Part shown: positions 43,198-52,530 of the stretch, piece by piece
Layout: each line of letters begins with the position of its first letter
How positions within the stretch are numbered: position 1 is the stretch's first letter
Origin: an uncultured SAR86 cluster bacterium
GTDB lineage: Bacteria; Pseudomonadota; Gammaproteobacteria; Magnimaribacterales; D2472
DNA length: 64,000 nucleotides
Direction: 5' to 3'
Assembly (NCBI GenBank): GCA_902557575.1
Contig: CACEAR010000004.1
Coordinates: 21,139-85,138 of the forward strand
Translations under genes and position numbers: made by a program
Notes under the pieces: generated by a model
What the model was told of the DNA's origin: nothing
Seen by the model: the letters and a program-made list of their open reading frames with translations, nothing else
Databases searched by the model: none

Positions 43198-45664
43198 CAT
43201 ATTGAGAAAGCCTTGATGGGTTACCCCAGTAATAGTATTCAGGTTCATCATTTATATTTATAAGATCAAATTTAAGGGTTAGATTATCATTCAAATAGTA
43301 CTTTGCTGTAAAGTCTAATTGTGAATGATCATCAGTAAACCTAATATTATCATAATTTAAATCTTCAACGGTTGTCTCAATATCATCATCAGCTAAATAG
43401 TCCAGATAGTCACTTCTTCGGGCCATTGAAAGTCTCATATCTATATTTCCTTTATCGTAACCAATTGAAATATTGCTCGTTCTATCAGCTAATTTTCTAA
43501 AAGGAACTGTAAACACACCGTTATCGCTTGGGATGTCACTCGAAGCATCTATATCAGTTATATTTACAGATATGAAAAGACCATCAAAAGGATCTGGAAG
43601 AGAGTCAAACTCTCTGAAAAGGTTAAACTCCATTCCATCAACAGTTGAAGATTCGCTGTTAACATAAGTTAGAAGTTCACTAAAGTTATAACCTGCAACA
43701 ACACCTTGAGTTAATTGGGGATAAATTGCATTGTCTATATTTTTCTTAAATAGTCCGAATGAAACGGCGCCATTGTCACTATACCTTTCGATAGTTAAAT
43801 CAAAATTATCAGCCTCATAAGGATCGAGATCAGGATTACCCATTTCACCTTCATAAGTTCCGTCAGCTTCAAGTTCGATATCAGCTACAGGAGCAGATTC
43901 ACCAAAACCTGGTCTTGAAAGAGCTCTAAAAAAAGCACCTCTGACAATGGTGTTGTCATTAAGGAAATATTTAACATTTATGCTTGGTGAGACAAATGTG
44001 TAATCATTGCTTCCTGAAATAATATCGTCAGGATCTCCATCATTATAACCAATTGTGCTAAAGCTAGTATCTTCGACTCTAATACCCGCTATTACAATTG
44101 CATTATCAAACTCAAATGTACCCATTCCATAAAATGCAAAAATATCTTCCTCAGATACATAATCATCACCAAAATCGCTAGTTCCATACGGTCCAAACGT
44201 TCCTTGTAATGCATAGATTGTTGCTGGATCAGCCATTGGTCCAAATCTAGTTGGCCAAGGCCAATTCAATGGAGTCAAATTAGGATTATAATCAGCTTGA
44301 GTTGTGTCAGGTTCCCATCCATAACCCTCAACATTTTTTTCTTTCTCTCTTGTACTGTATTTGAGACCCCATTTTACTGTTGTTGGAGTATTCATTACTT
44401 CAAAACCATCTTTAGTAAAATCTACTTTTATTGAAGATTCAGTATCCTGTATAACGGAATCCTCTTCTTCAATTTCATCAACGCCTAGTTCAGAAGGATC
44501 ATAAATAGCTTGTGCGCCTTCAGTTAAAACCATGTAAGGTCTCTTTGGGTCACTATAGTCAAAATATCCACATGGGCCCCCACAATCATCAGCATCAAAG
44601 GTGCTACTTCTAAACTTAGCATCGACATTATCTGTATCATCTTCTTCAGCAAATGAACTAGTAAAAGCAAACTCTGTGTCCCAACCATTGGTTATAGTAT
44701 TTCCGCCAAGAATAAAAGTTCTTATTGTTCGTACTTCTTCTCTTACCCTAACTTCAGCATCTCTTCTTATTTCAGTGATTGTGCTTCCTGTAGCTGTGAC
44801 ATCAGTTTGATCATCCCTCATTCTGTATTCATCTTTGTACCTTAACTCATCGTCCACGTACTCATTCCAAAGTATATTTGCGAATAATGAAGTCTCGTCA
44901 TTTAATCGATAATCAATATCATATGTTAGGCCTAATCTCTCTCGTGTTAAATCATAATATCTACTTTCAAAATCGTCAGCTATTGCATAGTTACCATTAT
45001 CAAATAGATCCCAAGCAGGGAAACCTGTCTCATTGTTGAAAGTTTCAATTTGTTTTTCTGAAGAAGTAAAACCAATAATATGTCCAACATTTTCAGAGAT
45101 CATATCTCCATATGTCACAGAGAATTTAGGGTTATTACTATTTGAGATTTGTTCATTCCATAATGTATTAGCTTTTACTTTAAAATAAACTCCATCCAAA
45201 TCCAGGGCACTTTTAGTATTAAATTCAACTCTACCACCAATAGAATCTGCATCTTGATCTGGTGTCAAAGACTTATAAACTTCAATTGAGTCTAGAAGTT
45301 CTGTTGGAAGACCATCAAGCATTACCTTCCTTCCTCCCTCAGGAGCTGGAACTAATGCTCCATTAACAGCGATTGTATTTAAATCTCCAGATAAACCTCT
45401 GATAGTTACATACCTGCCTTCACCTTGATCGTTTTCAACCGAAATACCTGAAATCCTTCTTAATGCTTCTGCCGCGGTTGTATCAGGAAATTCACCCAAT
45501 GCATCAGAATCAACAACAGATACAATCTGATTAGATTCCCTCTGCTTTTCAATAGCTGAGATAATACTGGCTTTTGTACCAACAACAACCACCTCTTCAA
45601 CCTCTTCTTGAGAAATTAAAAAAGGTATATATAAAATTGTGAATAAAATAGAAAAATGTTTCAT
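43151..45664 (-). CDS. TonB-dependent outer-membrane receptor (paired with phytase)
   Basis: This 837-residue protein has a signal peptide (to about residue 18) and a TonB-box-like EEVVVVGT. A plug domain follows (about 45-160, ALRRISGISVENDQGEGRYVTIRGL, VNGALVPAPEGGRKVMLDG, SIGGRVEFNTKSA), then a 22-strand-type barrel closing with aromatic GFTYKY. GAGG lies ahead of the ATG. It should import a ligand with energy from TonB. The coupled phytase and the phosphate genes beyond suggest that the ligand is an organic phosphate such as an inositol phosphate. That is inference; the sequence does not show specificity. Confidence 0.95.
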   Translation of the reverse strand: MKHFSILFTILYIPFLISQEEVEEVVVVGTKASIISAIEKQRESNQIVSVVDSDALGEFPDTTAAEALRRISGISVENDQGEGRYVTIRGLSGDLNTIAVNGALVPAPEGGRKVMLDGLPTELLDSIEVYKSLTPDQDADSIGGRVEFNTKSALDLDGVYFKVKANTLWNEQISNSNNPKFSVTYGDMISENVGHIIGFTSSEKQIETFNNETGFPAWDLFDNGNYAIADDFESRYYDLTRERLGLTYDIDYRLNDETSLFANILWNEYVDDELRYKDEYRMRDDQTDVTATGSTITEIRRDAEVRVREEVRTIRTFILGGNTITNGWDTEFAFTSSFAEEDDTDNVDAKFRSSTFDADDCGGPCGYFDYSDPKRPYMVLTEGAQAIYDPSELGVDEIEEEDSVIQDTESSIKVDFTKDGFEVMNTPTTVKWGLKYSTREKEKNVEGYGWEPDTTQADYNPNLTPLNWPWPTRFGPMADPATIYALQGTFGPYGTSDFGDDYVSEEDIFAFYGMGTFEFDNAIVIAGIRVEDTSFSTIGYNDGDPDDIISGSNDYTFVSPSINVKYFLNDNTIVRGAFFRALSRPGFGESAPVADIELEADGTYEGEMGNPDLDPYEADNFDLTIERYSDNGAVSFGLFKKNIDNAIYPQLTQGVVAGYNFSELLTYVNSESSTVDGMEFNLFREFDSLPDPFDGLFISVNITDIDASSDIPSDNGVFTVPFRKLADRTSNISIGYDKGNIDMRLSMARRSDYLDYLADDDIETTVEDLNYDNIRFTDDHSQLDFTAKYYLNDNLTLKFDLININDEPEYYYWGNPSRLSQYDEYGRSATVGFTYKY

Positions 45665-45707
45665 TAGATGTCCTCAAATTTAAAACATTTTTATACTAGT
45701 TTTCTAT

Positions 45708-45760
45708 TGTTACAAAACTGTTACAAGAATCCGACTTTATATAGAAGTTTTTTTTTGTAA
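45708..45760. promoter_or_regulatory. possible operator between receptor and TetR-type gene
   Basis: TGTTACAA occurs at 45708-45715 and again at 45719-45726 (11-bp spacing, about one helix turn). The reverse form TTGTAA lies at 45755-45760. All are in the 131-base gap between the receptor and the divergent regulator. This is where a TetR-type protein would act, but no binding data exist here. Confidence 0.4.
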
Positions 45761-45795
45761 TAATTATATTTTATTTAACATTTGTCTATTTTTTT

Positions 45796-46380
45796 ATGAT
45801 TGCAAAGCAAAAAAGAAGTAAAGATAGAGTTGACAAAATCATATCAACTGCAAAATTAATATTGGAACATGGCGAAGTTGCCGATATAACAATTGCTAGA
45901 ATTTCCGAAATGTCTAATCTTAAAAGAACTTCTACATATAAATTTTTTCCGACTCCAGATCATATAAAGTCATATTTGCAAAACGAATTAATAAAAGAAA
46001 GTTCATTATTTATAAATTCAAATACCCAGAAGCCTGAATCAAATGAACTTCAAAATATCTTAAATGAGTTGGTTACTTCATTAATTAATTATTTTAATGA
46101 ATCCTCACCAGCAAAAAAACTTATTCTTGATAGTTCAGTTTTTGGAGCTCAAATTAACTCTCTCTCTATCTTATCAGAATCAATAAATAAATTTGTCTCT
46201 TCAAATATTGAACTACCCTCAATGTTTAATGAAAAAGGTGTATTCTTAGTGCTTACACAAATTATTATTTCAGTTTTATCACTTAACTATAAAATGGATC
46301 GTGAATTAAATGATATAGGAAAGAACGAAGCAGTCAGGGCATCGCTATCTTACTTAATTGCATGCACTGCGAAGCAATAA
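45796..46380 (+). CDS. TetR/AcrR-type transcriptional regulator
   Basis: This 194-residue protein has an N-terminal helix-turn-helix of TetR type: RVDKIISTAKLILEHG, then ITIARISEMSNLKRTSTYKFFPTPDHIKSYL (about residues 11-66). The pattern is the usual one with Thr-Tyr-x-F/H-F in the recognition helix. The C-terminal ligand domain is helical and not informative. It is divergent from the receptor-phytase pair and convergent with the phosphate transporter, so it is the obvious candidate to control the receptor operon. Ligand unknown. Confidence 0.85.
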   Translation: MIAKQKRSKDRVDKIISTAKLILEHGEVADITIARISEMSNLKRTSTYKFFPTPDHIKSYLQNELIKESSLFINSNTQKPESNELQNILNELVTSLINYFNESSPAKKLILDSSVFGAQINSLSILSESINKFVSSNIELPSMFNEKGVFLVLTQIIISVLSLNYKMDRELNDIGKNEAVRASLSYLIACTAKQ

Positions 46381-46381
46381 T

Positions 46382-47647
46382 CTATACGAACAAAATAAAC
46401 CTAAGAAATACGTAAAAAGCAATTGTAAAAATTGCACCTGTGGGAATTGTTACCACCCAAGAGATAACTATCTTTAAAACCTGATTGAAATCAACTTTTG
46501 ATACTGATTTAGCAATTCCGACTCCAATAACAGCTCCTACAAGAGTGTGGGTTGTAGATATCGGGAATCCAATGAAACTGGCTAATATCACAGTTACTGA
46601 GGTTGCCATTTCTGCAGAAAAGCCCATTGAGGGTGTCAACGTGGTAATTTTTTCACCTACAGTTTGCATTACTCTATAGCCGAGTGTGGCTAATCCAATA
46701 ACAATTCCTATAGCTCCTAAAAATAAAATCCATGGAGGCGTCATAGAGGTTGTCAAAATTTGATTTTCTGAATTAACTGTCGAAACAATAGCGGCTACCG
46801 GTCCAATAGCATTTGCAACATCATTTGATCCATGAGCAAAAGCAACGCTGCAAGCTGTAATCACCATCAAAAATGCAAAAGCAGCTTCAACCCCACCAAA
46901 ATCATTATTTTTATCTAAAAGTAATTCTTTTTTTAGGTTAAGAGTGATACTTGAAATTATTAAAATAAAAGATGAAAGAATTGCAGAGAAGATGAATACT
47001 TCCTGATCAGTCCATTGAAAACCCACATACTTTAGTCCCTTTTTAGCTGTTACCAAACAAATTACAAAAGTTACAAGTGCTGCATAAAATGGAATTATTC
47101 TTACAGCTGCGGTAACCTGATCAGCTTTTTCAAGAATGAGTTTTTTTGCTGAGAAATATATTAATATTGCAAGGGTTGCTGACACTAATGGAGAAGTTAC
47201 CCAGCTAGCGGCAATATTACCGACAACCCCCCATGAAACTGAATTAAGGCCTTTAGTAATTAAAGCAAACCCGACAATTGCACCCACTATAGAGTGAGTT
47301 GTTGAAACTGGCCAGCCTCTATAAGAAGCAATTAGCAACCATGAACCTGCCGCAAGAAGACTCGAAAGCATTCCAACAATAAAAATCTCTGGGTTATCAT
47401 TGTAAAGCTGAGGATCTACAATACCTTTGCGTATTGTAGATGTAACTTCGCCACCGGCAAGAAATGCTCCTAAAAATTCAAAAATTGAAGCAAGAATTAC
47501 TGCACTAGTTATTGTTAATGCTTTGCTACCAACAGAAGTACCCATTGCGTTCGCAACATCATTAGCACCAATACCCCATGCCATGAAGAGTCCAGCAATG
47601 CAGGCAAGAGCTATGTATAAAAAGGATGCATCTGTTAAGAAATCCAT
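46382..47647 (-). CDS. inorganic phosphate transporter, Pit (PHO4) family
   Basis: This 421-residue inner-membrane carrier has the two PiT repeats: GIGANDVANAMGTSVGSKALT near residues 24-44 and AFAHGSNDVANAIGPVAAIV in the second half, plus GWPVSTTHSIVGAIVG and GFPISTTHTLVGAVIG. It would import phosphate with H+, Na+ or as metal-phosphate. It sits next to polyphosphate kinase (divergent, 92 bases) and close to the phytase unit. No phoU-like gene accompanies it. Confidence 0.95.
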   Translation of the reverse strand: MDFLTDASFLYIALACIAGLFMAWGIGANDVANAMGTSVGSKALTITSAVILASIFEFLGAFLAGGEVTSTIRKGIVDPQLYNDNPEIFIVGMLSSLLAAGSWLLIASYRGWPVSTTHSIVGAIVGFALITKGLNSVSWGVVGNIAASWVTSPLVSATLAILIYFSAKKLILEKADQVTAAVRIIPFYAALVTFVICLVTAKKGLKYVGFQWTDQEVFIFSAILSSFILIISSITLNLKKELLLDKNNDFGGVEAAFAFLMVITACSVAFAHGSNDVANAIGPVAAIVSTVNSENQILTTSMTPPWILFLGAIGIVIGLATLGYRVMQTVGEKITTLTPSMGFSAEMATSVTVILASFIGFPISTTHTLVGAVIGVGIAKSVSKVDFNQVLKIVISWVVTIPTGAIFTIAFYVFLRFILFV

Positions 47648-47701
47648 ATTGAAGAACTATACACCAGATAAATAATTTTTCTTGTTAAAATTTAGAAACT
47701 T

Positions 47702-47731
47702 TTGTGAATTTTCTTTACTTAAAAGTATAAT
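47702..47731 (+). promoter_or_regulatory. predicted promoter of ppk2
   Basis: TTGTGA (47702-47707) and TATAAT (47726-47731) are spaced 18 bases. The -10 box ends eight bases before the ATG at 47740, so transcription would begin at or within two bases of the start codon and the message would be nearly leaderless. No Shine-Dalgarno is visible. Confidence 0.5.
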
Positions 47732-47739
47732 CCAAAAAC

Positions 47740-48585
47740 ATGTCTTTAATTACTTTCGATCTTAATGCTTATAAAAAACTTAATCCTAAGGCTTATGCTT
47801 TAGAGAAAAGAAGGCTTCAAATTGAACTTCTTAAACTGCAAGAAGATGTAATTAAAAATGAAAGGAGAATTTGTATTGTTTTTGAAGGAAGAGATACAGC
47901 AGGGAAAAGCTCAGCAATTAAATTCTTCTCTGAATACCTCATGCCGAAAAATTTTAAGTATGTAGCTTTAGGCATTCCTACAAAGTGGGAATCAAGTAAT
48001 TGGTTTAAAAGATGGAGCAAGGTTTTACCAAAAAAAGGTGAGATAGCTTTTCTTGATAGATCTTGGTATACAAGAGCGTTGACAGAGCCAGTAATGGGTT
48101 ATTGTTCAGAAAATCAATACCTAGAATTTATGAAAGAAGTAAATCACTGGGAAAAAAAACAAATCAGAAAAGGAATGGAAATTATAAAATTCTATTTTTC
48201 TCTCTCTCAAGACCAACAAAAAAGAAGAATGAATGCACGAAAGAAATCCGAATTGAAGTATTGGAAGCTTTCTAAAAATGATGAAGGAATTGCAACTAAG
48301 TGGGATATTTTCTCACTTTACAAAGAGGAAATGTTTGAAAAGACTTCAACAAATATATCTCCTTGGGTATCCATAAATGCAAATAATAAAATGATAGCCA
48401 GATTAACAGCTCTAAGATTTTTATTAAATAAAATAGCTTATAAAGATAAAAAACTCCTTAAACCTGCAAGGTGGTCTAAAAAAATACAAAATTATCAAGC
48501 TTCACTTGAAGGCGTATTATTTGAGAATCTTACATATGAACAATATATGCTTATCACTAAATATACTGACGATACGACCCAATGA
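47740..48585 (+). CDS. ppk2: polyphosphate kinase 2
   Basis: PPK2 enzymes move phosphate between polyphosphate and nucleotides. The 281-residue protein has Walker A FEGRDTAGKSS (residues 48-58), the GIPTKWESSNWFKRW segment, Walker B FLDRSWYTRALTEPVMG, and a lid with QKRRMNARKKSELKYWKLS. The single-domain layout fits class I PPK2; direction (polyphosphate making or GTP/ATP making) cannot be read from sequence. It overlaps the Ppx/GppA-like gene by four bases (ATGA), so synthesis and breakdown enzymes are co-translated. Confidence 0.94.
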   Translation: MSLITFDLNAYKKLNPKAYALEKRRLQIELLKLQEDVIKNERRICIVFEGRDTAGKSSAIKFFSEYLMPKNFKYVALGIPTKWESSNWFKRWSKVLPKKGEIAFLDRSWYTRALTEPVMGYCSENQYLEFMKEVNHWEKKQIRKGMEIIKFYFSLSQDQQKRRMNARKKSELKYWKLSKNDEGIATKWDIFSLYKEEMFEKTSTNISPWVSINANNKMIARLTALRFLLNKIAYKDKKLLKPARWSKKIQNYQASLEGVLFENLTYEQYMLITKYTDDTTQ

Positions 48586-49442
48586 AAATAGCTGCAATTG
48601 ATATTGGAACAAATGCAATTAAGTCTAAAATCTTTCATACAACTCCTACATCAATAGATTTCAAAGAAGGCGTGCGAACACCCATAAGATTAGGTACAGA
48701 AGTTTTCTTGGAGGGTAAAATTCCAAAAAAAAAGCTTATTGATCTATCAATCCTAATTGACAAATACATAAAATTTTTCAAGCAAAACGAAGTCCAACTC
48801 TATGAAATAGTTGCCACTTCTGCATTTAGAGATACTAATAATTCAGAGGAGTCGAGAAGATTCATTGAGCAAAAAATAGGCCAACCTGTAAGAATTATTT
48901 CAGGGTTTGAGGAAGCAAACTTGATAAAATTCCATCCAGATGCAAGCTTATTATCTGATAAGTTTTTTGTTGATATTGGTGGAGGAAGTACTGAATTCTT
49001 TCAATACAGTGAAAATAATTTACATCTTACTCAGTCATTCCAACTTGGAGCAGTTAGAAATATGCTTAAAAAAGATAAATTATCAGAGTGGGACAGAATG
49101 AGTCATTGGCTAAATGACAATCAACTAAATTCTAAATTAATTGGGATTGGAGGAAATATAAGATCTTTTTTTAGATTATGCGATGCAAAGACTATGGATA
49201 CTGATATGTTTTTAAATGAAGTGAAGTTGCTAAGCTCCATTGAGAAAGATAAAAAAATAAATTTGTTTAATTTATCTGAGGATCGCGCAGATGTTATTGA
49301 TGAAGCTTTGAAAATATATTCAAAAATCATAAAAAAAGTTCGCCCAAAAAAGATTAAAGCAACTAAATGGGGAGTGTCTGATTCAATTTCGGTTAAGCTG
49401 TTTCATGAGCTTTATGCCGGGAATATAAAAATCAGAAATTAA
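48582..49442 (+). CDS. Ppx/GppA-type phosphatase, single-domain form
   Basis: This 286-residue protein belongs to the actin-like exopolyphosphatase/guanosine pentaphosphatase family. It opens AAIDIGTNAIKSKIF (phosphate 1 loop), has ATSAFRDTNN and ISGFEEANLI, and FVDIGGGSTEFF (phosphate 2 loop). It covers only the N-terminal two-lobe Ppx/GppA core; the C-terminal HD-like domain of E. coli Ppx (513 residues) is absent. It could degrade polyphosphate or pppGpp; coupling to ppk2 favours polyphosphate. The end overlaps convergent gspM by 11 bases. Confidence 0.9.
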   Translation: MKIAAIDIGTNAIKSKIFHTTPTSIDFKEGVRTPIRLGTEVFLEGKIPKKKLIDLSILIDKYIKFFKQNEVQLYEIVATSAFRDTNNSEESRRFIEQKIGQPVRIISGFEEANLIKFHPDASLLSDKFFVDIGGGSTEFFQYSENNLHLTQSFQLGAVRNMLKKDKLSEWDRMSHWLNDNQLNSKLIGIGGNIRSFFRLCDAKTMDTDMFLNEVKLLSSIEKDKKINLFNLSEDRADVIDEALKIYSKIIKKVRPKKIKATKWGVSDSISVKLFHELYAGNIKIRN

Positions 49443-49890
49443 TTATTATTTGATAAGACGAGGAATTAGGGCGAACTACCTTAATATCTGATGGGTTCTT
49501 GTTAAAAAATAATGAGAACTCATTAATGGTTGGTGTCAATAAATCCAATCTTTCAATATCAAAAGTGAGTCTTTCTGATCCATTTATATTCTGAAGTTTA
49601 AGCATATCTAAATCTAGAAACTTAAGCTTTTCATTTGTTGAAACAAAATCATAAATGCTAACTCCAGATAACTTAATATTTTGGGAAAGAACATTATTAG
49701 ATATGATATTTGCTTTTTGAAGGACATATAAATAGTCTGCTTCAACACTATTATGAATTCTCTTGATATTTCTAAGATCTGAGAAAATAGAATTAAGTAA
49801 TAGAGAAAAAGATAAAATAAATAACAACACTAAAGTGGAAATAACTAACTTCTTTTCCCTACTACTTAGATCATTATAAAAATTTATCAT
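49432..49890 (-). CDS. gspM: type II secretion protein GspM
   Basis: This 152-residue protein has a short cytoplasmic start (NDLSSREKKLV), one membrane helix (about 15-34), a coiled-coil stretch and a ferredoxin-like periplasmic end. It is poorly conserved. The call rests on SSREKKLVISTLV-type opening, size and place as the last gene of the gsp operon, four bases into gspL. GspM partners GspL in the inner-membrane platform. Confidence 0.85.
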   Translation of the reverse strand: MINFYNDLSSREKKLVISTLVLLFILSFSLLLNSIFSDLRNIKRIHNSVEADYLYVLQKANIISNNVLSQNIKLSGVSIYDFVSTNEKLKFLDLDMLKLQNINGSERLTFDIERLDLLTPTINEFSLFFNKNPSDIKVVRPNSSSYQIIINF

Positions 49891-50993
49891 TGGTATCTAA
49901 AAGTTAATTCCCCAGAAATATTTGATTCATTTTTTATTATGTTTTCATCAATCAAAACAACTCCAAAATTGGTGAATAGAGTTTTTGCAAGATTAAACTG
50001 AGAAGCAGGCATATCATCAATTTCAATAACAAGTTGTTGAGTCTCAATTACAATCTGAGTAGATTTAACATAATCTAAATTAAACCTTTCAATATACTTA
50101 AAATAAGAGTTATCAAATTCATATCTTTCAATTGATTGTGTTTGTTGATTTTTAAGGAGTTGATCAATTTGTGCGCGAGCGTTAATCACTCTATTAAAAT
50201 TTGGGATAAGCGTTTTAAATATTATAAGGGTCTCCTTTTTATAGTTATCTATTTGGTTTTGAAGGATATTTTTTTGAATAAATGGAAAACTTACAATTAT
50301 TAGAAGAAATGCAGATAGTAAGACAACATCTTTTTTAGTTATCATTAATTTGTTTAAAACATTTGCAATAGTAGGCCGAAATTTAAAGAAATTAATGGAA
50401 GGGTCATTTGATGCAAGAAATTGTTGTTGCAAGTTCTTTAAATCTCCTGATTTTTCTTCAAGATGATCAATAGCTATAGACTCTAAAAAAGAATCAGAGT
50501 GTTCTTTTGGTAGGGAGAATCCTCTACCATCTGAAAGCTTAATTAATAATTTATTTTTGGTTTTTATTGAAAGATCTTTATCTTTCTCACTGAGTAAAAA
50601 ATATTCCGGAATTAAAAAGATTTTATTATTCAGTTTACTTAGCTCATTCTGAATATTTTCATAATATTCCTTATCAATCAGAAAAACTAAATTATTATTG
50701 TTTTCTGAAAAAGAGAAAAATTTCTGGTTAGAAATATCATTTACAAGAATATCTTCCTTATCTGCAAAAAACCTTGCTTCATATTTCTCTTTTGTTTCAC
50801 TTTCTTCTTTTTTGAAGTTGAACGTTGATATCTTTGAGCTATCTAAAAGAAAATAAATTATTGAAGCAGTATCTATATTACTTCTTAAATCATTTAAAGT
50901 TATTTCTTCTTCCTTAATCTTTTTATTACCTTCAAAGTAAACTAAATTAAGCTTCTTTGAAGAAAAAATTGTTGAAATAATATATTGCTTCAT
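49887..50993 (-). CDS. gspL: type II secretion protein GspL
   Basis: GspL links the ATPase GspE to the inner-membrane platform. It is 368 residues: a cytoplasmic actin-like half (about 1-210), one membrane helix (about 223-240, VVLLSAFLLIIVSFPFI) and a periplasmic ferredoxin-like domain. Sequence similarity is low, as usual for GspL. Topology and operon order between gspK and gspM support the call. Confidence 0.86.
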   Translation of the reverse strand: MKQYIISTIFSSKKLNLVYFEGNKKIKEEEITLNDLRSNIDTASIIYFLLDSSKISTFNFKKEESETKEKYEARFFADKEDILVNDISNQKFFSFSENNNNLVFLIDKEYYENIQNELSKLNNKIFLIPEYFLLSEKDKDLSIKTKNKLLIKLSDGRGFSLPKEHSDSFLESIAIDHLEEKSGDLKNLQQQFLASNDPSINFFKFRPTIANVLNKLMITKKDVVLLSAFLLIIVSFPFIQKNILQNQIDNYKKETLIIFKTLIPNFNRVINARAQIDQLLKNQQTQSIERYEFDNSYFKYIERFNLDYVKSTQIVIETQQLVIEIDDMPASQFNLAKTLFTNFGVVLIDENIIKNESNISGELTFRYQ

Positions 50994-51956
50994 CTAATTA
51001 TTATATGTTCTTGTTGTAATAGTAGCTCTTCCCTTCTCTATTGTAATTAAAGATTTACTTTTGAATGAATAATTTTCATAAATCGTATCAGATATTAAAT
51101 AAAAACTTTCTGTATTTGTTGAAAAATTATTCATGCTTTTATCAGGTAAGTAGTTTGTAAATGCGTCTTTAAATTCTTCAATGGTCTTGAATCCATCAAT
51201 AGGGTTATTCATGATCAAATATTCTGCGTCATCTATTGAAATTCCCAAATAAGATGCAACAACAAGAGCATCCTCTAACTCAAGTGTATTTACATTTATA
51301 TTTGTTTTTTTAGAATATGGAATAACACATATGTATTTCTTCAATTCATTTAAATCAAACTCTCTTGAAGCTGGTAAGTTATTTAATTCTGAGAAATCAT
51401 AAAGAGTTCTTTTGGATGTATATTGTCTTGGTTCGTTGATTGGGCCTGTATAAAAATAATCCTCATATCCGTTTGATCTTGGCTGATCATCATAGTCAAC
51501 CCAATCAATTATCTGGTCAATTAATGAATCAATTTGTCTAACTTCATAATTAAGAAATAACAACATATCACTTAAAACATTTATAGATCTATCATGAGGA
51601 AGCATATTATTTTCAACAGAAATTAATAACGAGTTTAAGTTAAAGCAATTTGACGTATCTACTAATCTGGAGCGAATAAGGAATCCATTACTCTCAAAAA
51701 ATATCTCATCCTTCAATAATTGATCATTTTTTGTGAGGTATCCTTTGTTATACCTTAAATTTTGGTCGATAAGCTCTATGCCAAGACTCTCCATATTTCT
51801 TTGAAGTTGGATAGATGTTGATTGAAATTCAATATATGTTGACCTTTTGATAGATTTAAAAAATATCTCGCCAAGAGATACACTTATTCCAGAAAGTATA
51901 AGAACAATCAGTAGCACTGAGATTAACACTACTCCTCTTTTATTGTCTGTATACAT
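50994..51956 (-). CDS. gspK: type II secretion minor pseudopilin GspK
   Basis: GspK caps the pseudopilus tip with GspI and GspJ. It has an N-terminal prepilin-like helix KRGVVLISVLLIVLILSG and a large periplasmic domain with CFNLNSLL, DQIIDWVDYDDQPR and DDAEYLI/GFKTIEEF, all typical of GspK. Residue 5 after the processing site is Leu rather than Glu, the known GspK exception. Length is 320. It overlaps gspJ by 17 bases. Confidence 0.93.
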   Translation of the reverse strand: MYTDNKRGVVLISVLLIVLILSGISVSLGEIFFKSIKRSTYIEFQSTSIQLQRNMESLGIELIDQNLRYNKGYLTKNDQLLKDEIFFESNGFLIRSRLVDTSNCFNLNSLLISVENNMLPHDRSINVLSDMLLFLNYEVRQIDSLIDQIIDWVDYDDQPRSNGYEDYFYTGPINEPRQYTSKRTLYDFSELNNLPASREFDLNELKKYICVIPYSKKTNINVNTLELEDALVVASYLGISIDDAEYLIMNNPIDGFKTIEEFKDAFTNYLPDKSMNNFSTNTESFYLISDTIYENYSFKSKSLITIEKGRATITTRTYNN

Positions 51957-52530
51957 AATCTATGTTTGGATTAATAATTATTTCAAAATCTCTGTCCTTA
52001 TCATTTATCTCAATTTTCACAAGTTTCGGAATCATATATGCTGCAGTTTGCCCAGCAGGCCACTCTGTGAACCATCGGTTATCGACAAGAAACGATATTT
52101 CTACATCGTCAATATTATTGAAAATAACTGAATCTATATAATCATCATAATCATAAGGATCTGCTGTAAAATAAACTCTTCTAATAAATTTTGCATCATC
52201 GAATAAATATTCAATTCTTGAGATAGACGATCTCGAACTATCAATCCTATTAATAAAACCGAGGAAAGTAATTTTCTTATCGGCATTGCTCCCTATAAAA
52301 TTAGGTAGCTGATTCCCAAAGTTATCTCGCATGGGTAAATTCACTACTGACATAAGATCTCTTCTTATAGTGCTCACACCTAAGTTAAATACTTTTATAT
52401 CATCTACTTTTGATTTACTTTGATTCCTTAAATCAATTGATGATTGAAGAAAGTTTGTAGAAACAATCGCAATTATTGAAAGTATAACTAAAGATATTAA
52501 TACTTCTATTAGTGTAAAACCTTTTTTCAT
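51940..52530 (-). CDS. gspJ: type II secretion minor pseudopilin GspJ
   Basis: This 196-residue prepilin starts MKKGFTLIEVLISLVILS, with cleavage after Gly4 and Glu5 of the mature form. The globular part has VSTIRRDLMSVVNLPMRDN and LVKIEINDKDRDFEI. It is one base after gspI. Confidence 0.93.
   Translation of the reverse strand: MKKGFTLIEVLISLVILSIIAIVSTNFLQSSIDLRNQSKSKVDDIKVFNLGVSTIRRDLMSVVNLPMRDNFGNQLPNFIGSNADKKITFLGFINRIDSSRSSISRIEYLFDDAKFIRRVYFTADPYDYDDYIDSVIFNNIDDVEISFLVDNRWFTEWPAGQTAAYMIPKLVKIEINDKDRDFEIIINPNIDYVYRQ

Noticed and set aside
43198..43251. Longer N-terminus for the phytase
   Set aside because: It lies in the receptor's last codons in another frame and pushes the signal peptide too far from the start.
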